A stretch of 64,000 nt of DNA from Spirillospora albida (GCF_000718255.1 NZ_JOFJ01000022.1:1-64000); one strand, 5' to 3'. Shown: positions 8,465 through 16,420, numbered from the stretch's first letter. Notes: a model not told the origin generated them from the sequence alone. A program made the numbers and translations.

Positions 8465-8468
8465 CGGG

Positions 8469-9665
8469 TCAGATCGTCCCGGCCGACCCGAGGCGGGCGA
8501 GGTCGCCGGCGTCCAGGCCGAGGCTCCCGTACACCTCCGCGTTGTGCTCGCCCAGCGAGGGTCCGAGGGTGCGCACCTCGCCCGGTGTCCCGGACAGCTT
8601 CGGGAACACGTTGTGCATGGGGAAGTCGCCGAACTCGGGGTGCGCCAGCCGGATGATCGCCTCGCGAGCCCGGTAGTGCGGGTCGGCGAGCATGTCCTTG
8701 GCGCGGTACGTGAGCCCGGCGGGAATGCCGTTCTCGTGGAGGAGGTCGAGGAGGGACGCGGAGTCCTGGCCGGCGGTCCATTCGGCGATGAGGTCGTCGA
8801 GTTCCTCGGCGTTGGCGCCGCGCGCGCCGTGGGTGGCGTAGCGGTCGTCGTCGGCGAGTTCCGGACGGCCCATCAGTCCGGCGAGGCGCCGCCAGATCGT
8901 GTCCCGGTTCGCGGCGATGAGGACGGGTCCGTCCTTGGTCGGGTAGACGTTGCTGGGGGCGACGTTCGGCAGCACGGAACCGGTGCGCTCCCGCTGGTAG
9001 CCGGCGACCTCCCATTCCGGGACGAGTGATTCCATCATCGCGAGCACGGCCTCGTAGAGCGCGGAGTCGACGATCTGGCCGCGCCCCGTCCGGTGCCGGG
9101 CGTGCAGGGCGACGAGGGTGCCGAGCGCGGCGAACGTCCCGGCGAGCTCGTCGCCGAGGGAGATCCCGGCACGGGACGGCGGACGGTCGGGGTCGCCGGT
9201 GACGTAGCGGATGCCGCCCATCGCCTCCCCGATCGAGCCGAACCCGGCGCGGGGGGCGTAGGGGCCGTCCTGCCCGTAACCGGTGACGCGGGTGATGATC
9301 AGACCCGGGTTGTCGGCGTGCAGGACGTCCGGCCCAAGACCCCAGCGCTCCAGCGTCCCCGGACGGAAGTTCTCCACGAGCACGTCGGCCCCGGCGATGA
9401 GGCGCCGCGCGAGCGACTGCCCCTCCGCCGTGCGCAGGTCGAGCGTGACCGATTTCTTGTTCCGGGCGAGGATCGGCCACCAGAGCGACTTGCCGTGCGG
9501 CTTCTCCCGTCCCCACTCGCGCATCGGGTCGCCCGCGCCCGGCGGTTCGATCTTGACGACCTCGGCGCCGAAGTCGCCGAGGAGCTGGCCGCAGAACGGG
9601 CCGGCGAGCAGCTGGCCCATCTCGACGACCCGCAGATCGCCGAGCGCGCGGGGGGAATCGGTCAT
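8469..9665 (-). CDS. CaiB/BaiF type III CoA-transferase
   Basis: A 398-residue type III CoA-transferase, which moves CoA between carboxylic acids. Family features are clear: the N-terminal LRVVEMGQLLAGPFCGQLLGDFGAEVVKIEPPGAGD, then RNKKSVTLDLR, VLVENFRPGTLERWGL, and ISLGDELAG, where the Asp is the conserved catalytic residue. It overlaps the upstream GntR gene by four bases (ATGA), with GGAGG just before its ATG, so the two are translationally coupled. A divergent HMG-CoA-lyase-like gene suggests a succinyl-CoA:hydroxymethylglutarate or glutarate transferase (SUGCT-like) role; this is inference from context. Confidence 0.88.
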   Translation of the reverse strand: MTDSPRALGDLRVVEMGQLLAGPFCGQLLGDFGAEVVKIEPPGAGDPMREWGREKPHGKSLWWPILARNKKSVTLDLRTAEGQSLARRLIAGADVLVENFRPGTLERWGLGPDVLHADNPGLIITRVTGYGQDGPYAPRAGFGSIGEAMGGIRYVTGDPDRPPSRAGISLGDELAGTFAALGTLVALHARHRTGRGQIVDSALYEAVLAMMESLVPEWEVAGYQRERTGSVLPNVAPSNVYPTKDGPVLIAANRDTIWRRLAGLMGRPELADDDRYATHGARGANAEELDDLIAEWTAGQDSASLLDLLHENGIPAGLTYRAKDMLADPHYRAREAIIRLAHPEFGDFPMHNVFPKLSGTPGEVRTLGPSLGEHNAEVYGSLGLDAGDLARLGSAGTI

Positions 9666-10288
9666 TCTTCCTCCGAGATCGGTCCGGCGGCGGCCGCGCG
9701 GATGTGCGCCCGCATCACCGAGCCGGCCCAGTCGGGGTCGCCGGCGGTGAGGGCGGCGACCAGTTCGCGGTGGTGGTTCATGCTGCGGGCGAGGGCCCCG
9801 GCGTCATAGCGGCGGAACGTTCCGACGATGAGCGGCGCGTGCATGACGGACGTCAGCAGCGCGGGCAGCCGCCGGTTGCCGGACGCGTCGATCACCGCGC
9901 CGTGGAACGCGGAGTTCAGCCGGGCGATCTCGGCCGGGTCGCCGGACCGCTCCATCGCGTCGCACAGCGCGGTCAGCTCCGCCAGGACCGCCGCGTCCGG
10001 GCGCCGCCGGGCCGCGCGCTCCGCCGCGTACGGTTCCAGCAGCGCGCGCAACTCGAAGATCTCCTCCAGGTCGGCGCGGCTCCACCGGACGACGCGGGCG
10101 CCGCGGTGGGGGAGCACCTCCACCAGGCCGTCGGCGCCGAGCCGCTGCAGCGCCTCCCGGACGGGCGTCCGCGACAGCCCCAGTGTCTCCGCGAGTTCCG
10201 CCTCGCCCAGCCGGGACCCGGCGGCGGCCTCGCCCGACAGGATCATCTGGCGGAGCGTCGCGTAGGCGGTGTCGGCTGCGCGCGGCAT
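9662..10288 (-). CDS. GntR family regulator (FadR/FCD subfamily)
   Basis: A 208-residue regulator. The winged helix occupies residues ~5-70 (AYATLRQMILSGEAAAGSRLGEAELAETLGLSRTPVREALQRL, hallmark SRTPVREAL). The C-terminal all-helical FCD ligand domain includes LEEIFELRALLEPYAAERAA, FHGAVIDASGN and NHHRELVAAL, which supply the usual metal and acid-binding positions. A GGGAGAGGG ribosome site precedes ATG 10288. It heads an operon with the CoA-transferase and is divergent from the lyase gene. Two TTGCATNCAA dyads in between are its probable operators. Acyl-CoA or carboxylate ligands are typical of the subfamily. Confidence 0.9.
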   Translation of the reverse strand: MPRAADTAYATLRQMILSGEAAAGSRLGEAELAETLGLSRTPVREALQRLGADGLVEVLPHRGARVVRWSRADLEEIFELRALLEPYAAERAARRRPDAAVLAELTALCDAMERSGDPAEIARLNSAFHGAVIDASGNRRLPALLTSVMHAPLIVGTFRRYDAGALARSMNHHRELVAALTAGDPDWAGSVMRAHIRAAAAGPISEEE

Positions 10289-10306
10289 ACCCTCTCCCTG
10301 ACGGCA

Positions 10307-10318
10307 ATTGCATGCAAT
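10307..10318. promoter_or_regulatory. Putative GntR operator 1
   Basis: ATTGCATGCAAT is a perfect 12-bp palindrome 19 bases upstream of the GntR start. It resembles the TTGTATACAA-type operators known for FadR/FCD regulators. Confidence 0.6.
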
Positions 10319-10358
10319 AGTGGCAAAGAGCCGGAGAATTCACCATACCGGAGGCTGG

Positions 10359-10370
10359 ATTGCATACAAC
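10359..10370. promoter_or_regulatory. Putative GntR operator 2, overlapping the lyase start codon
   Basis: ATTGCATACAAC is a near-copy of the upstream palindrome and covers the TTG start of the lyase gene. Bound repressor here would block the divergent gene. The two centres are 52 bases apart, close to five helical turns. Confidence 0.55.
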
Positions 10371-11259
10371 GGTACTGGAGGTCGGTCCGCGCGACGGGCT
10401 CCAGAACGAGGACCGCGCGCTCTCCCCCGACGACCGCGTCGCCTTCATCACCCGCTGCGTGGACGCCGGGACCCGCCGCGTCGAGGCCGTCTCGTTCGTC
10501 CATCCCGGGCGGGTGCCGCAGATGGCGGGCGCCGAGGAGATCATGGCGGGCGTCCCGCGCCGCGACGGCGTCCTCTACAGCGGTCTCGTCCTCAACCGGC
10601 GGGGCCTTGACCGCGCGCTCGCCGCCGGGGTCGACGAGGTCAACGTCGTCGTGACCGCGTCCGACACGTTCGGCGTCCGCAACCAGGGCCGCGCGTCGGG
10701 GGAGATGCTGGACGAATGGGACGCGATCGCGGCCGCCGCGCACGACGCGGGCGTCCCGGCCGGTGTCACGATCGCGACCGCGTTCGGCTGCCCGTTCGAG
10801 GGAGAGGTCCCCCCGGACCGCGTCGCGGAGATCGCGCGCCGCGCGCACACGGCGGGGGCGTTCGAGATCGCACTGGCGGACACGATCGGCGTGGGCGTCC
10901 CGGCACAGGTCCGCTATCTGGCCCGCCGGACGCGGGAGGCCGCCCCGGGCACCCCGCTCCGCTTCCACTTCCACAACACCCGCAACACCGGCTACGCCAA
11001 CGCGCTCACCGCCCTGGACGAGGGCGCCGCGACGCTCGACGCGAGCTCGGGCGGATTCGGCGGCTGCCCCTTCGCTCCGTCCGCGACCGGGAACATCGCC
11101 ACCGAGGACCTCCTCTACGCCCTCCACCGCGGCGGCGTCGAGACGGGGATCGACATGCGGGCGGTCGCCGCCACGGGCACCTGGCTCGGCGGCCTCCTCG
11201 GAAAGCCCGCCCCCGCCCTCCTCGACCGCGCCGGCCCCTTCCCGTCCCCAGGCCGCTGA
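10360..11259 (+). CDS. mvaB: Hydroxymethylglutaryl-CoA lyase-like enzyme
   Basis: A 299-residue DRE-TIM metallolyase. The N-terminal motif VLEVGPRDGLQNE binds the divalent metal, and the conserved His pair is in LRFHFHNTRNTG. The C-terminal GGFGGCPFAPSATGN contains the signature active-site Cys of HMG-CoA lyases (GGxGGCPyAxGAsGN). The reaction would cleave HMG-CoA to acetoacetate and acetyl-CoA. The TTG start at 10360 is supported by GGAGG at 10350-10354. It is divergently paired with a GntR regulator and a type III CoA-transferase, suggesting a small carboxylate degradation unit. Related substrates such as citramalyl-CoA-like thioesters are possible. Confidence 0.88.
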   Translation: MHTTVLEVGPRDGLQNEDRALSPDDRVAFITRCVDAGTRRVEAVSFVHPGRVPQMAGAEEIMAGVPRRDGVLYSGLVLNRRGLDRALAAGVDEVNVVVTASDTFGVRNQGRASGEMLDEWDAIAAAAHDAGVPAGVTIATAFGCPFEGEVPPDRVAEIARRAHTAGAFEIALADTIGVGVPAQVRYLARRTREAAPGTPLRFHFHNTRNTGYANALTALDEGAATLDASSGGFGGCPFAPSATGNIATEDLLYALHRGGVETGIDMRAVAATGTWLGGLLGKPAPALLDRAGPFPSPGR

Positions 11260-11298
11260 CCTGAGCACGCGTCGTCGCGCGGGCTCGTCGCCACCGGG

Positions 11299-12627
11299 TC
11301 AGCGCGTGCTGAGATGGGCCGGATCGGAGACGGCCACCTTGTCCTGGACGGACGCCCGCACGGCCGCCACCACCTCGTCGCGGCGGTCGTCAAGGGTCCC
11401 CTCGCGGACGGCCATGGCCAGTTCGGCGTCGTCGGCGCACCCGAGGGCCTTCAGCCGCTCGGCGTGCGCCGCGCGATGGGCCTCGCCGAGCAGGATCTCG
11501 CGGCGGACGATCCGGAGCGCGCCCGCCGCGACCCGGCTGTGGAAGCGCAGGTGCGCGTCGGGCTGCGGCGTCCCGACCAGGAACATCGTGACCGCGTCCA
11601 GCAGCCCGTGCGCGGACGGGCGGTCGTGCGGCGCGGGCGCCGCGTCCTCGCCCGCGGCGTCCAGGACGTCGGCGACCTCGACGGGTTCCGCCAGCCCGAG
11701 CGCGAGCAGCAGGTCGTGCTCCTGCTCGCAGACCTTCCGGCCGAGGACGGCGTACTCGATCGACGGCTCGCTGCCGCTCAGATGGCGTTCGGCCTGGTGG
11801 CGGCACAGGATCGTCCAGCGGAGCGTGCCGTAGACCTCCCACCAGTGCAGCTCGGACTCGCTGGGCGCGGCGCCCCCGGCGTCGGCGTATCCGGCGAGGA
11901 GGTCCTCGCGGGAGCCGAATCCGCCGGCGGGATGCGGCGAGCCGAACCGCCACGCCTTCACGCAGAGCCAGCCGAGGTCCTCGGCGGGATCGCCGGCGTG
12001 GGCGAGCTCCCAGTCCAGGACGCCCCGCACCCCGCTCTCGTCGATCATCAGGTTGCCGTTGCGGAAGTCGCCGTGCACGACCGAGACCCGCCCGGACGGC
12101 GCCGGGCGGTTCTCCCGCAGCCACCGCAGGGCCAGCTCGACGCTGGGGCGCGGCTCGTCGAACGCCTCGTAGTGCTCGGTCAGCTCGGTCAGCGGGTCTC
12201 CGGCGGGCAGGCCGGGCACCGCGTCCGGCGCGATCGTGTGGAGCCGCGCGAGGATGCCGCCGAGCCCCCGCGCGAGCCGGGGCCGGACTGCCGCGAACCG
12301 GTCGTCGCGCAGCAGGCGGCGGGCGATGGCCTCCCCCTCCAGCCGCTCCATCACCAGGTAGGGCATGCCGAGCAGGTCGTCGCCGTGCCCGGCCAGGGTC
12401 GGCACCGGCACCCCGGCCGACGCGGCGGCGGCCAGCAGCGCGGCCTCCCGTCCCATCGCCGTCGGGTCGGGCGAGGACGGGGTGTCGCGGCGCAGGATCA
12501 GCGGCCGGCCGTCCAGGTCGAACGACCAGGTCTCGCGGCTCGCCCCGCCCGGAAGCCGCCGCAGCCCCGTCACCGACCCGGACAGCTGCGCGGCGAGTGC
12601 TTCCGAAACGCGGTCGGTGAGTTCCAC
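11299..12627 (-). CDS. APH-family kinase fused to a DUF6285-like domain
   Basis: A 442-residue protein. Residues ~1-310 are an aminoglycoside-phosphotransferase-fold kinase: TWSFDLDGRPLILRRD supplies the ATP-binding Lys/Arg strand, VSVVHGDFRNGNLMID the catalytic HGDxxxxN, and GVLDWELAHAGDP the metal-binding Asp. Residues ~335-440 (HGLLDAVTMFLVG... LRFHSRVAAGALRIVRRE... VRASVQDKVAVSDP) match what I recall as DUF6285. Kinases of this type are fused to an acyl-CoA dehydrogenase in ACAD10/ACAD11, which act on 4-hydroxyacyl-CoAs. Here a dehydrogenase lies in the divergent operon. It follows the TetR gene by ten bases and should share its promoter. Confidence 0.82.
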   Translation of the reverse strand: MELTDRVSEALAAQLSGSVTGLRRLPGGASRETWSFDLDGRPLILRRDTPSSPDPTAMGREAALLAAAASAGVPVPTLAGHGDDLLGMPYLVMERLEGEAIARRLLRDDRFAAVRPRLARGLGGILARLHTIAPDAVPGLPAGDPLTELTEHYEAFDEPRPSVELALRWLRENRPAPSGRVSVVHGDFRNGNLMIDESGVRGVLDWELAHAGDPAEDLGWLCVKAWRFGSPHPAGGFGSREDLLAGYADAGGAAPSESELHWWEVYGTLRWTILCRHQAERHLSGSEPSIEYAVLGRKVCEQEHDLLLALGLAEPVEVADVLDAAGEDAAPAPHDRPSAHGLLDAVTMFLVGTPQPDAHLRFHSRVAAGALRIVRREILLGEAHRAAHAERLKALGCADDAELAMAVREGTLDDRRDEVVAAVRASVQDKVAVSDPAHLSTR

Positions 12628-12637
12628 GAGGGCTCCT

Positions 12638-13285
12638 TCAGGGTCGCAGGCCGAGGGCGCGGAGGGTGAGGGTGTCGAGCGTGTCGAGGAGGCGTTCGGT
12701 GTCGGGGACGTCGTCGCCCTGCACGAACCACAGGTACAGCGAGTGGTCGACCATGGCGGCCAGGGCGCGCGCGGCCATCTCGGCGTCCAGCGCGGTGTCG
12801 ACGAGCCCGGCGCGCTGCCAGCGCTCGATCGCCTTGGCGGACCGCGCGACCGCCCCCGCGCGGTGCTTGCGCCGCATCTCCTGGAACGCGACGTTGAACG
12901 TCGCGACCTGCTCGATGATCGCCATCATCTTCGCGTTGCGCCGGTACGACGCGTAGTACGCGCGGTTCGCGCGCCGGATCAGGGTGGCGGGCTCGTACCC
13001 GTCGGACGGGACGAGGTCCAGCTGGATCATCGTCTGGAACAGCAGGTCGGCGACCTCGAGGAACACGGCCTCCTTGGACGGGAAGTACGTGTAGAAGGAG
13101 CCGTAGGCGACCCTGGCGTGCCGGGTGATGTGGGCGACGCGGGTTTCGGGGTAGCCGCGCTCCTCGAACACCTCGCGGGCGGCGGCGAGAATGCGCGCCC
13201 GCGTCCGGGCGCCGCGCTCGGTGAGCGGCGCCTGCTCGGCGAGCGCAGGCGCCTGGTCCGCGCTCGGGTCGGCGTCCGGGATCAT
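12638..13285 (-). CDS. TetR family regulator
   Basis: A 215-residue regulator with an N-terminal TetR HTH at residues ~25-75 (ILAAAREVFEERGYPETRVAHITRHARVAYGSFYTYFPSKEAVF, cut here into its recognisable parts: GYPETRVAHIT, YGSFYTYFPSKE). A helical ligand domain follows. I chose the ATG at 13285 because AGGAGGG sits eight bases upstream; the frame is open to a TTG at 13327. It heads an operon with the kinase/DUF6285 gene and faces the VOC-CMD-ACAD operon across a spacer with two inverted repeats. Control of acyl-CoA catabolism is the likely role. Confidence 0.88.
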   Translation of the reverse strand: MIPDADPSADQAPALAEQAPLTERGARTRARILAAAREVFEERGYPETRVAHITRHARVAYGSFYTYFPSKEAVFLEVADLLFQTMIQLDLVPSDGYEPATLIRRANRAYYASYRRNAKMMAIIEQVATFNVAFQEMRRKHRAGAVARSAKAIERWQRAGLVDTALDAEMAARALAAMVDHSLYLWFVQGDDVPDTERLLDTLDTLTLRALGLRP

Positions 13286-13328
13286 GTGGCGGTCCCTCCT
13301 CATCGGTTCCGGTCCGGGCCTTGACAAC

Positions 13329-13360
13329 CGATGCTCTCAGGAACAGGATCCCGAGCATCG
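13329..13360. promoter_or_regulatory. Inverted repeat in the TetR divergent promoter
   Basis: CGATGCTC (13329-13336) is repeated in inverse at 13353-13360 across a 16-base centre. It lies between the TetR gene and the VOC operon and is a candidate regulator site or transcript hairpin. Confidence 0.4.
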
Positions 13361-13367
13361 ACTTAAA

Positions 13368-13381
13368 TGACATGACTGTCA
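13368..13381. promoter_or_regulatory. Putative TetR operator TGACATGACTGTCA
   Basis: The 14-base dyad TGACA-TGAC-TGTCA lies 20 bases upstream of the VOC gene start in an AT-richer promoter segment. Size and placement fit a TetR-type operator. Confidence 0.5.
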
Positions 13382-13400
13382 AGTCAATTTGGAGGTCTCC

Positions 13401-13982
13401 ATGACCGCCACGAATCCCGAATTCGAGATCGGCGGCATCAACCACCTCGCCCTCGTCTGCTCCGACATGAAGCGGACCGTCGACTTCTACAGCGGCGTCC
13501 TCGGCATGCCGCTGATCAAGACGATCGACCTGCCGGGCGGGATGGGCCAGCACTTCTTCTTCGACTGCGGCGGCGGCGACTGCGTCGCGTTCTTCTGGTT
13601 CCCGGACGCGCCCGACGGCGTGCCCGGCGTCTCCGCGCCCGCCGGCCGTCCCGAGCAGGGCGAGCTGGTCAGCGCGGTCGGCTCGATGAACCACGTCGCG
13701 TTCCACGTCCCGCCGGAGAAGTTCGAGGAGTACCGCCGCAGGCTCAGGGACAAGGGCGTCACGGTCAGCCCGATCCTCAACCACGACGACAGCGAGTTCG
13801 GCGTCGCGCCACGGGTCGACGAGGGCGTGTTCGTCCGCTCGTTCTACTTCCAGGACCCGGACGGCATCCTCCTGGAGTTCGCCTGCTGGACGAAGACCTT
13901 CACCGACGCCGACGTGTCCCACGAGCCGAAGACGGCCGCCGACCGGACCATTCCCAAGGAGAGCCATGCCGCGCCTGCGTGA
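13401..13982 (+). CDS. VOC family (glyoxalase/dioxygenase fold) protein
   Basis: A 193-residue protein with two beta-alpha-beta-beta-beta modules. The expected metal ligands are visible: His in GGINHLALVCSDM, His in GSMNHVAFHVP, and Glu in DPDGILLEFACW. FYSGVLGMPLIKT and YFQDPDG are typical VOC strings. The ATG at 13401 has GGAGG at 13391-13395. It is the first gene of an operon with a CMD-like protein and an acyl-CoA dehydrogenase, overlapping the next gene by 17 bases. Its reaction, whether lyase, epimerase or dioxygenase, cannot be told from sequence. Confidence 0.85.
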   Translation: MTATNPEFEIGGINHLALVCSDMKRTVDFYSGVLGMPLIKTIDLPGGMGQHFFFDCGGGDCVAFFWFPDAPDGVPGVSAPAGRPEQGELVSAVGSMNHVAFHVPPEKFEEYRRRLRDKGVTVSPILNHDDSEFGVAPRVDEGVFVRSFYFQDPDGILLEFACWTKTFTDADVSHEPKTAADRTIPKESHAAPA

Positions 13983-14607
13983 GGTCCCCCGCGCCGAGGT
14001 CACCGACGAGCGCATCCTGTTCTTCTACGACCACCTGTTCGCGCCCGACCGCGACCCGGCCGTCGACCACGGCACCGCGACCGGCTCGCCCGGCGACTGG
14101 TGGACGGTGTTCGCGCAGTCGCCGGAGGTGTTCAAGCACTGCGTGCAGGGGTTCGCGCTGTACCGCAACGCCGAGCTCGACCCGGCGCTCCGCGAGCTCG
14201 GCCAGTGCCGGGCCGGCTGGGCGCGCGGCAGCCAGTTCGTGTTCTCGCAGCACTGCAAGCAGATGCGGGCGCTCGGCATGGACGAGGAGAAGATCCAGTC
14301 GATCCCGCACTGGCAGACCGCCGACTGCTACTCGCGGCTGGAGCGGGCCGTCCTCGCCTACACCGACGGGCTCGTCCTGGACGGCGGGCGCGTCGCCGAC
14401 GCGACCTTCGACGTCCTGAAGGAGCATCTGACCGACCGGGAGATCCTGCTCCTCACCTACATCACCTGCATGTACGAGATGCACGCGACGATGTCGAAGG
14501 CGCTGCGCGTCGAGTTCGACGACCGTCCGGAACCGGTGGTGGAGGTCGCCGCGCCGGAGGGCTACGGCAGCCGCGACATCGCGTCCGATCTCACCGGGGG
14601 GTCCTGA
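13966..14607 (+). CDS. Carboxymuconolactone decarboxylase/AhpD-like protein
   Basis: A 213-residue all-helical protein resembling the CMD/AhpD family. The segment LDPALRELGQCRAGWARGSQFVFSQHCKQMRALGMDEEKI matches the family core in three parts, with ARGSQFVFSQHCKQ at the active-site helix. The usual CxxC is reduced to a single Cys within SQHCKQ, so a peroxidase-type dithiol mechanism looks unlikely. The start overlaps the VOC gene by 17 bases, and its stop shares one base with the ATG of the dehydrogenase, so translation is coupled. Its role in the acyl-CoA operon is unknown. Confidence 0.78.
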   Translation: MPRLREVPRAEVTDERILFFYDHLFAPDRDPAVDHGTATGSPGDWWTVFAQSPEVFKHCVQGFALYRNAELDPALRELGQCRAGWARGSQFVFSQHCKQMRALGMDEEKIQSIPHWQTADCYSRLERAVLAYTDGLVLDGGRVADATFDVLKEHLTDREILLLTYITCMYEMHATMSKALRVEFDDRPEPVVEVAAPEGYGSRDIASDLTGGS

Positions 14608-15773
14608 TGCCGTTCCCCGTCCCGGACCGGGTGAAGGACGTCCGCGACGCCGTCCACGCCTTCATGACCGAGCGGGTCGAACCGGCCGAACCCGTCCTGA
14701 ACGCGGGCGGGAAGGAGTCCCGCGACGCCCTCCAGGAGCTGCGCCGCCAGGCGAAGCGGGAGGGCCTGTGGGCGCTCGGCCACCCGGCCGAGCTGGGCGG
14801 CGGCGGCATGCCGTTCCTCGACTACGTGTACGTCAACGAGGTGCAGGGCCGCAGCGAATGGGGCCAGCTCGCGCTCGGCACGTTCACGTTGCAGGACTCC
14901 CTGATGCTGCACAAGTACGCGAGCCCCCGCTGGCGGGAGCGGTACCTCGCGCCCCTCGTCGCGGGCGACGTGTCGCCGAGCTTCGCGATGACCGAGCCGT
15001 CCGTCGCCGGGTCCGACCCGACCGGCATCCAGACGACCGCCGAGCTGGACGGCGACGAATGGGTGATCCGCGGGCGCAAGTGGTTCACGACCGGCGCCGC
15101 CCAGGCCGCGTACACGACCGTCATGTGCCGGACGGAACCGGACGCCCCGACCCCGCACCGCGCCTTCAGCATGATCGTCGTCCCGACGGACACGCCCGGA
15201 TACCGCATCGTCCGGGAGACGCCGGTGCTGGGCATCGAGGGCGGCCACTACGAGGTCGTCTACGACGACGTCCGCGTCCCCGCCGACAACCTTCTCGGCC
15301 CGCGCGGGCACGGCTTCGTCATCGCGCAGGACCGCCTCGGCCCCGGCCGCATCTTCCACTGCATGCGCTGGCTCGGGCAGGCGCAGCGCGCGTTCGAGCT
15401 GATGTGCGCCCGCCTGAACGCGCGCGTCGCGTTCGGCGAGCCGCTGTCGGCGAAGCAGCTGATGCAGCAGCACGTGTTCGACTCCTACACCGAGATCCAG
15501 GCCGCGCGGCTGCTCACCCTCCAGGCCGCCGAGCGGATCGACGCGGGGGACCAGGCGCGCGTCGAGATCGGCGCGATCAAGGTCGTGGGCGCGCGGATGC
15601 TGCACAACGTCGTCGACCGCGCCATCCAGGTGCACGGCGCCGCCGGCCTGACCGACGACCTCCCGCTGTCGCGGATGTACCGCCACGCGAGAGAGGCCCG
15701 CATTTACGACGGCCCGGACGAAGTGCACATCCAGAGCACGGCCCGCCGCATCCTGAAAGCGGCCTCCGCCTGA
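14607..15773 (+). CDS. Acyl-CoA dehydrogenase (ACAD10/11-like context)
   Basis: A 388-residue FAD-dependent acyl-CoA dehydrogenase with the complete fold: SFAMTEPSVAGSDPTGIQT and WFTTGAAQAAYTTVM (FAD/substrate loops), the middle beta domain ending VPADNLLG, and a C-terminal helical domain with QVHGAAGLTDDLPLSRMYRHAR and IYDGPDEVHI. The ATG overlaps the preceding stop by one base (TGATG). The divergent gene encodes an APH-type kinase, the partner domain of mammalian ACAD10/ACAD11, so hydroxylated or branched acyl-CoAs are possible substrates; this is inference. A strong terminator follows five bases after the stop. Confidence 0.9.
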   Translation: MPFPVPDRVKDVRDAVHAFMTERVEPAEPVLNAGGKESRDALQELRRQAKREGLWALGHPAELGGGGMPFLDYVYVNEVQGRSEWGQLALGTFTLQDSLMLHKYASPRWRERYLAPLVAGDVSPSFAMTEPSVAGSDPTGIQTTAELDGDEWVIRGRKWFTTGAAQAAYTTVMCRTEPDAPTPHRAFSMIVVPTDTPGYRIVRETPVLGIEGGHYEVVYDDVRVPADNLLGPRGHGFVIAQDRLGPGRIFHCMRWLGQAQRAFELMCARLNARVAFGEPLSAKQLMQQHVFDSYTEIQAARLLTLQAAERIDAGDQARVEIGAIKVVGARMLHNVVDRAIQVHGAAGLTDDLPLSRMYRHAREARIYDGPDEVHIQSTARRILKAASA

Positions 15774-15777
15774 CCCG

Positions 15778-15823
15778 GAATTGCGGCGCGGCGCACTCAT
15801 GGGGACGCGCCACGCCGCAATTC
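15778..15823 (+). terminator. Terminator of the VOC-CMD-ACAD operon
   Basis: GAATTGCGGCG (15778-15788) pairs perfectly with 15813-15823. After one mismatch five more pairs form, closing a 12-base loop. The hairpin starts five bases after the dehydrogenase stop. Confidence 0.85.
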
Positions 15824-15930
15824 ACCGGTGCGGTACCGGATCTTTGTTTCCGGCTGGGCGAGCCTCGAGTTTTCTCGGTGCGCCATTGGGAAATCTGCCT
15901 CTTGGCGAGACGGAAGGGAGGCGGTCGACC

Positions 15931-16335
15931 TTGGAGGTCGTCCTCGACATGATCCTGCCGAGGGATCCCGAGAGCGCACCGCTCGTCCGGCACACGCTGG
16001 ACGCCTCGCTCCGCGGCCTCGGCGTGGACTCCGAGGTGCGCGCCGACATCGCGCTCGCACTCGGGGAGGCGTGCGCGAACGTGATCCAGCACGCCGCCGC
16101 GAGCATGGAGTACGAGGTCCGTGCCCGGATGGACGGGCTCCGCTGCGTCGTCGAGGTGATCGACGGCGGCGCGGCCGACGCCACGGACGGATGGGGGGAA
16201 CCGGAGGTGCCCCTGCACGCCGAACACGGCCGGGGGCTTCGCCTCATGCGGGCGTTCACCGACGACGTCCGCATCATGGACCGGGTGCGCCGGAACGGCG
16301 CGATCGTGCATTTCGAGAAATCGTTCGCAGGCTGA
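15931..16335 (+). CDS. RsbW-like ATP-binding protein (anti-sigma kinase type)
   Basis: A 134-residue GHKL ATPase domain of the anti-sigma-factor kinase group. The N box is ALGEACANVIQHA, the G1 box VEVIDGGAADA, and the G2-like HGRGLRLMRAFTDDV. Such proteins bind or phosphorylate sigma or anti-anti-sigma partners, but none is adjacent here. I chose the TTG at 15931, with GGGAGG nine bases upstream, because it aligns with the homologue at 40847. An ATG at 15949 is possible, and the frame is open to 15781. Two tandem terminators follow. Confidence 0.8.
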   Translation: MEVVLDMILPRDPESAPLVRHTLDASLRGLGVDSEVRADIALALGEACANVIQHAAASMEYEVRARMDGLRCVVEVIDGGAADATDGWGEPEVPLHAEHGRGLRLMRAFTDDVRIMDRVRRNGAIVHFEKSFAG

Positions 16336-16379
16336 GAACTCGCGGCCGGAGCGACATCACTCGCCTCCGGCACGCAGGC

Positions 16380-16410
16380 ACGGCCCGGCGGGACACCCCC
16401 GCCGGGCCGT
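16380..16410. terminator. Terminator hairpin 1
   Basis: A perfect 13-bp stem (16380-16392 with 16398-16410) and a five-base loop, between convergent genes. Confidence 0.8.
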
Positions 16411-16420
16411 CTCTGTCAGG

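Noticed and set aside
11253..11335. Imperfect inverted repeat between the HMG-CoA-lyase and kinase genes
   Set aside because: Several mismatches and a very long loop; not convincing as a terminator.
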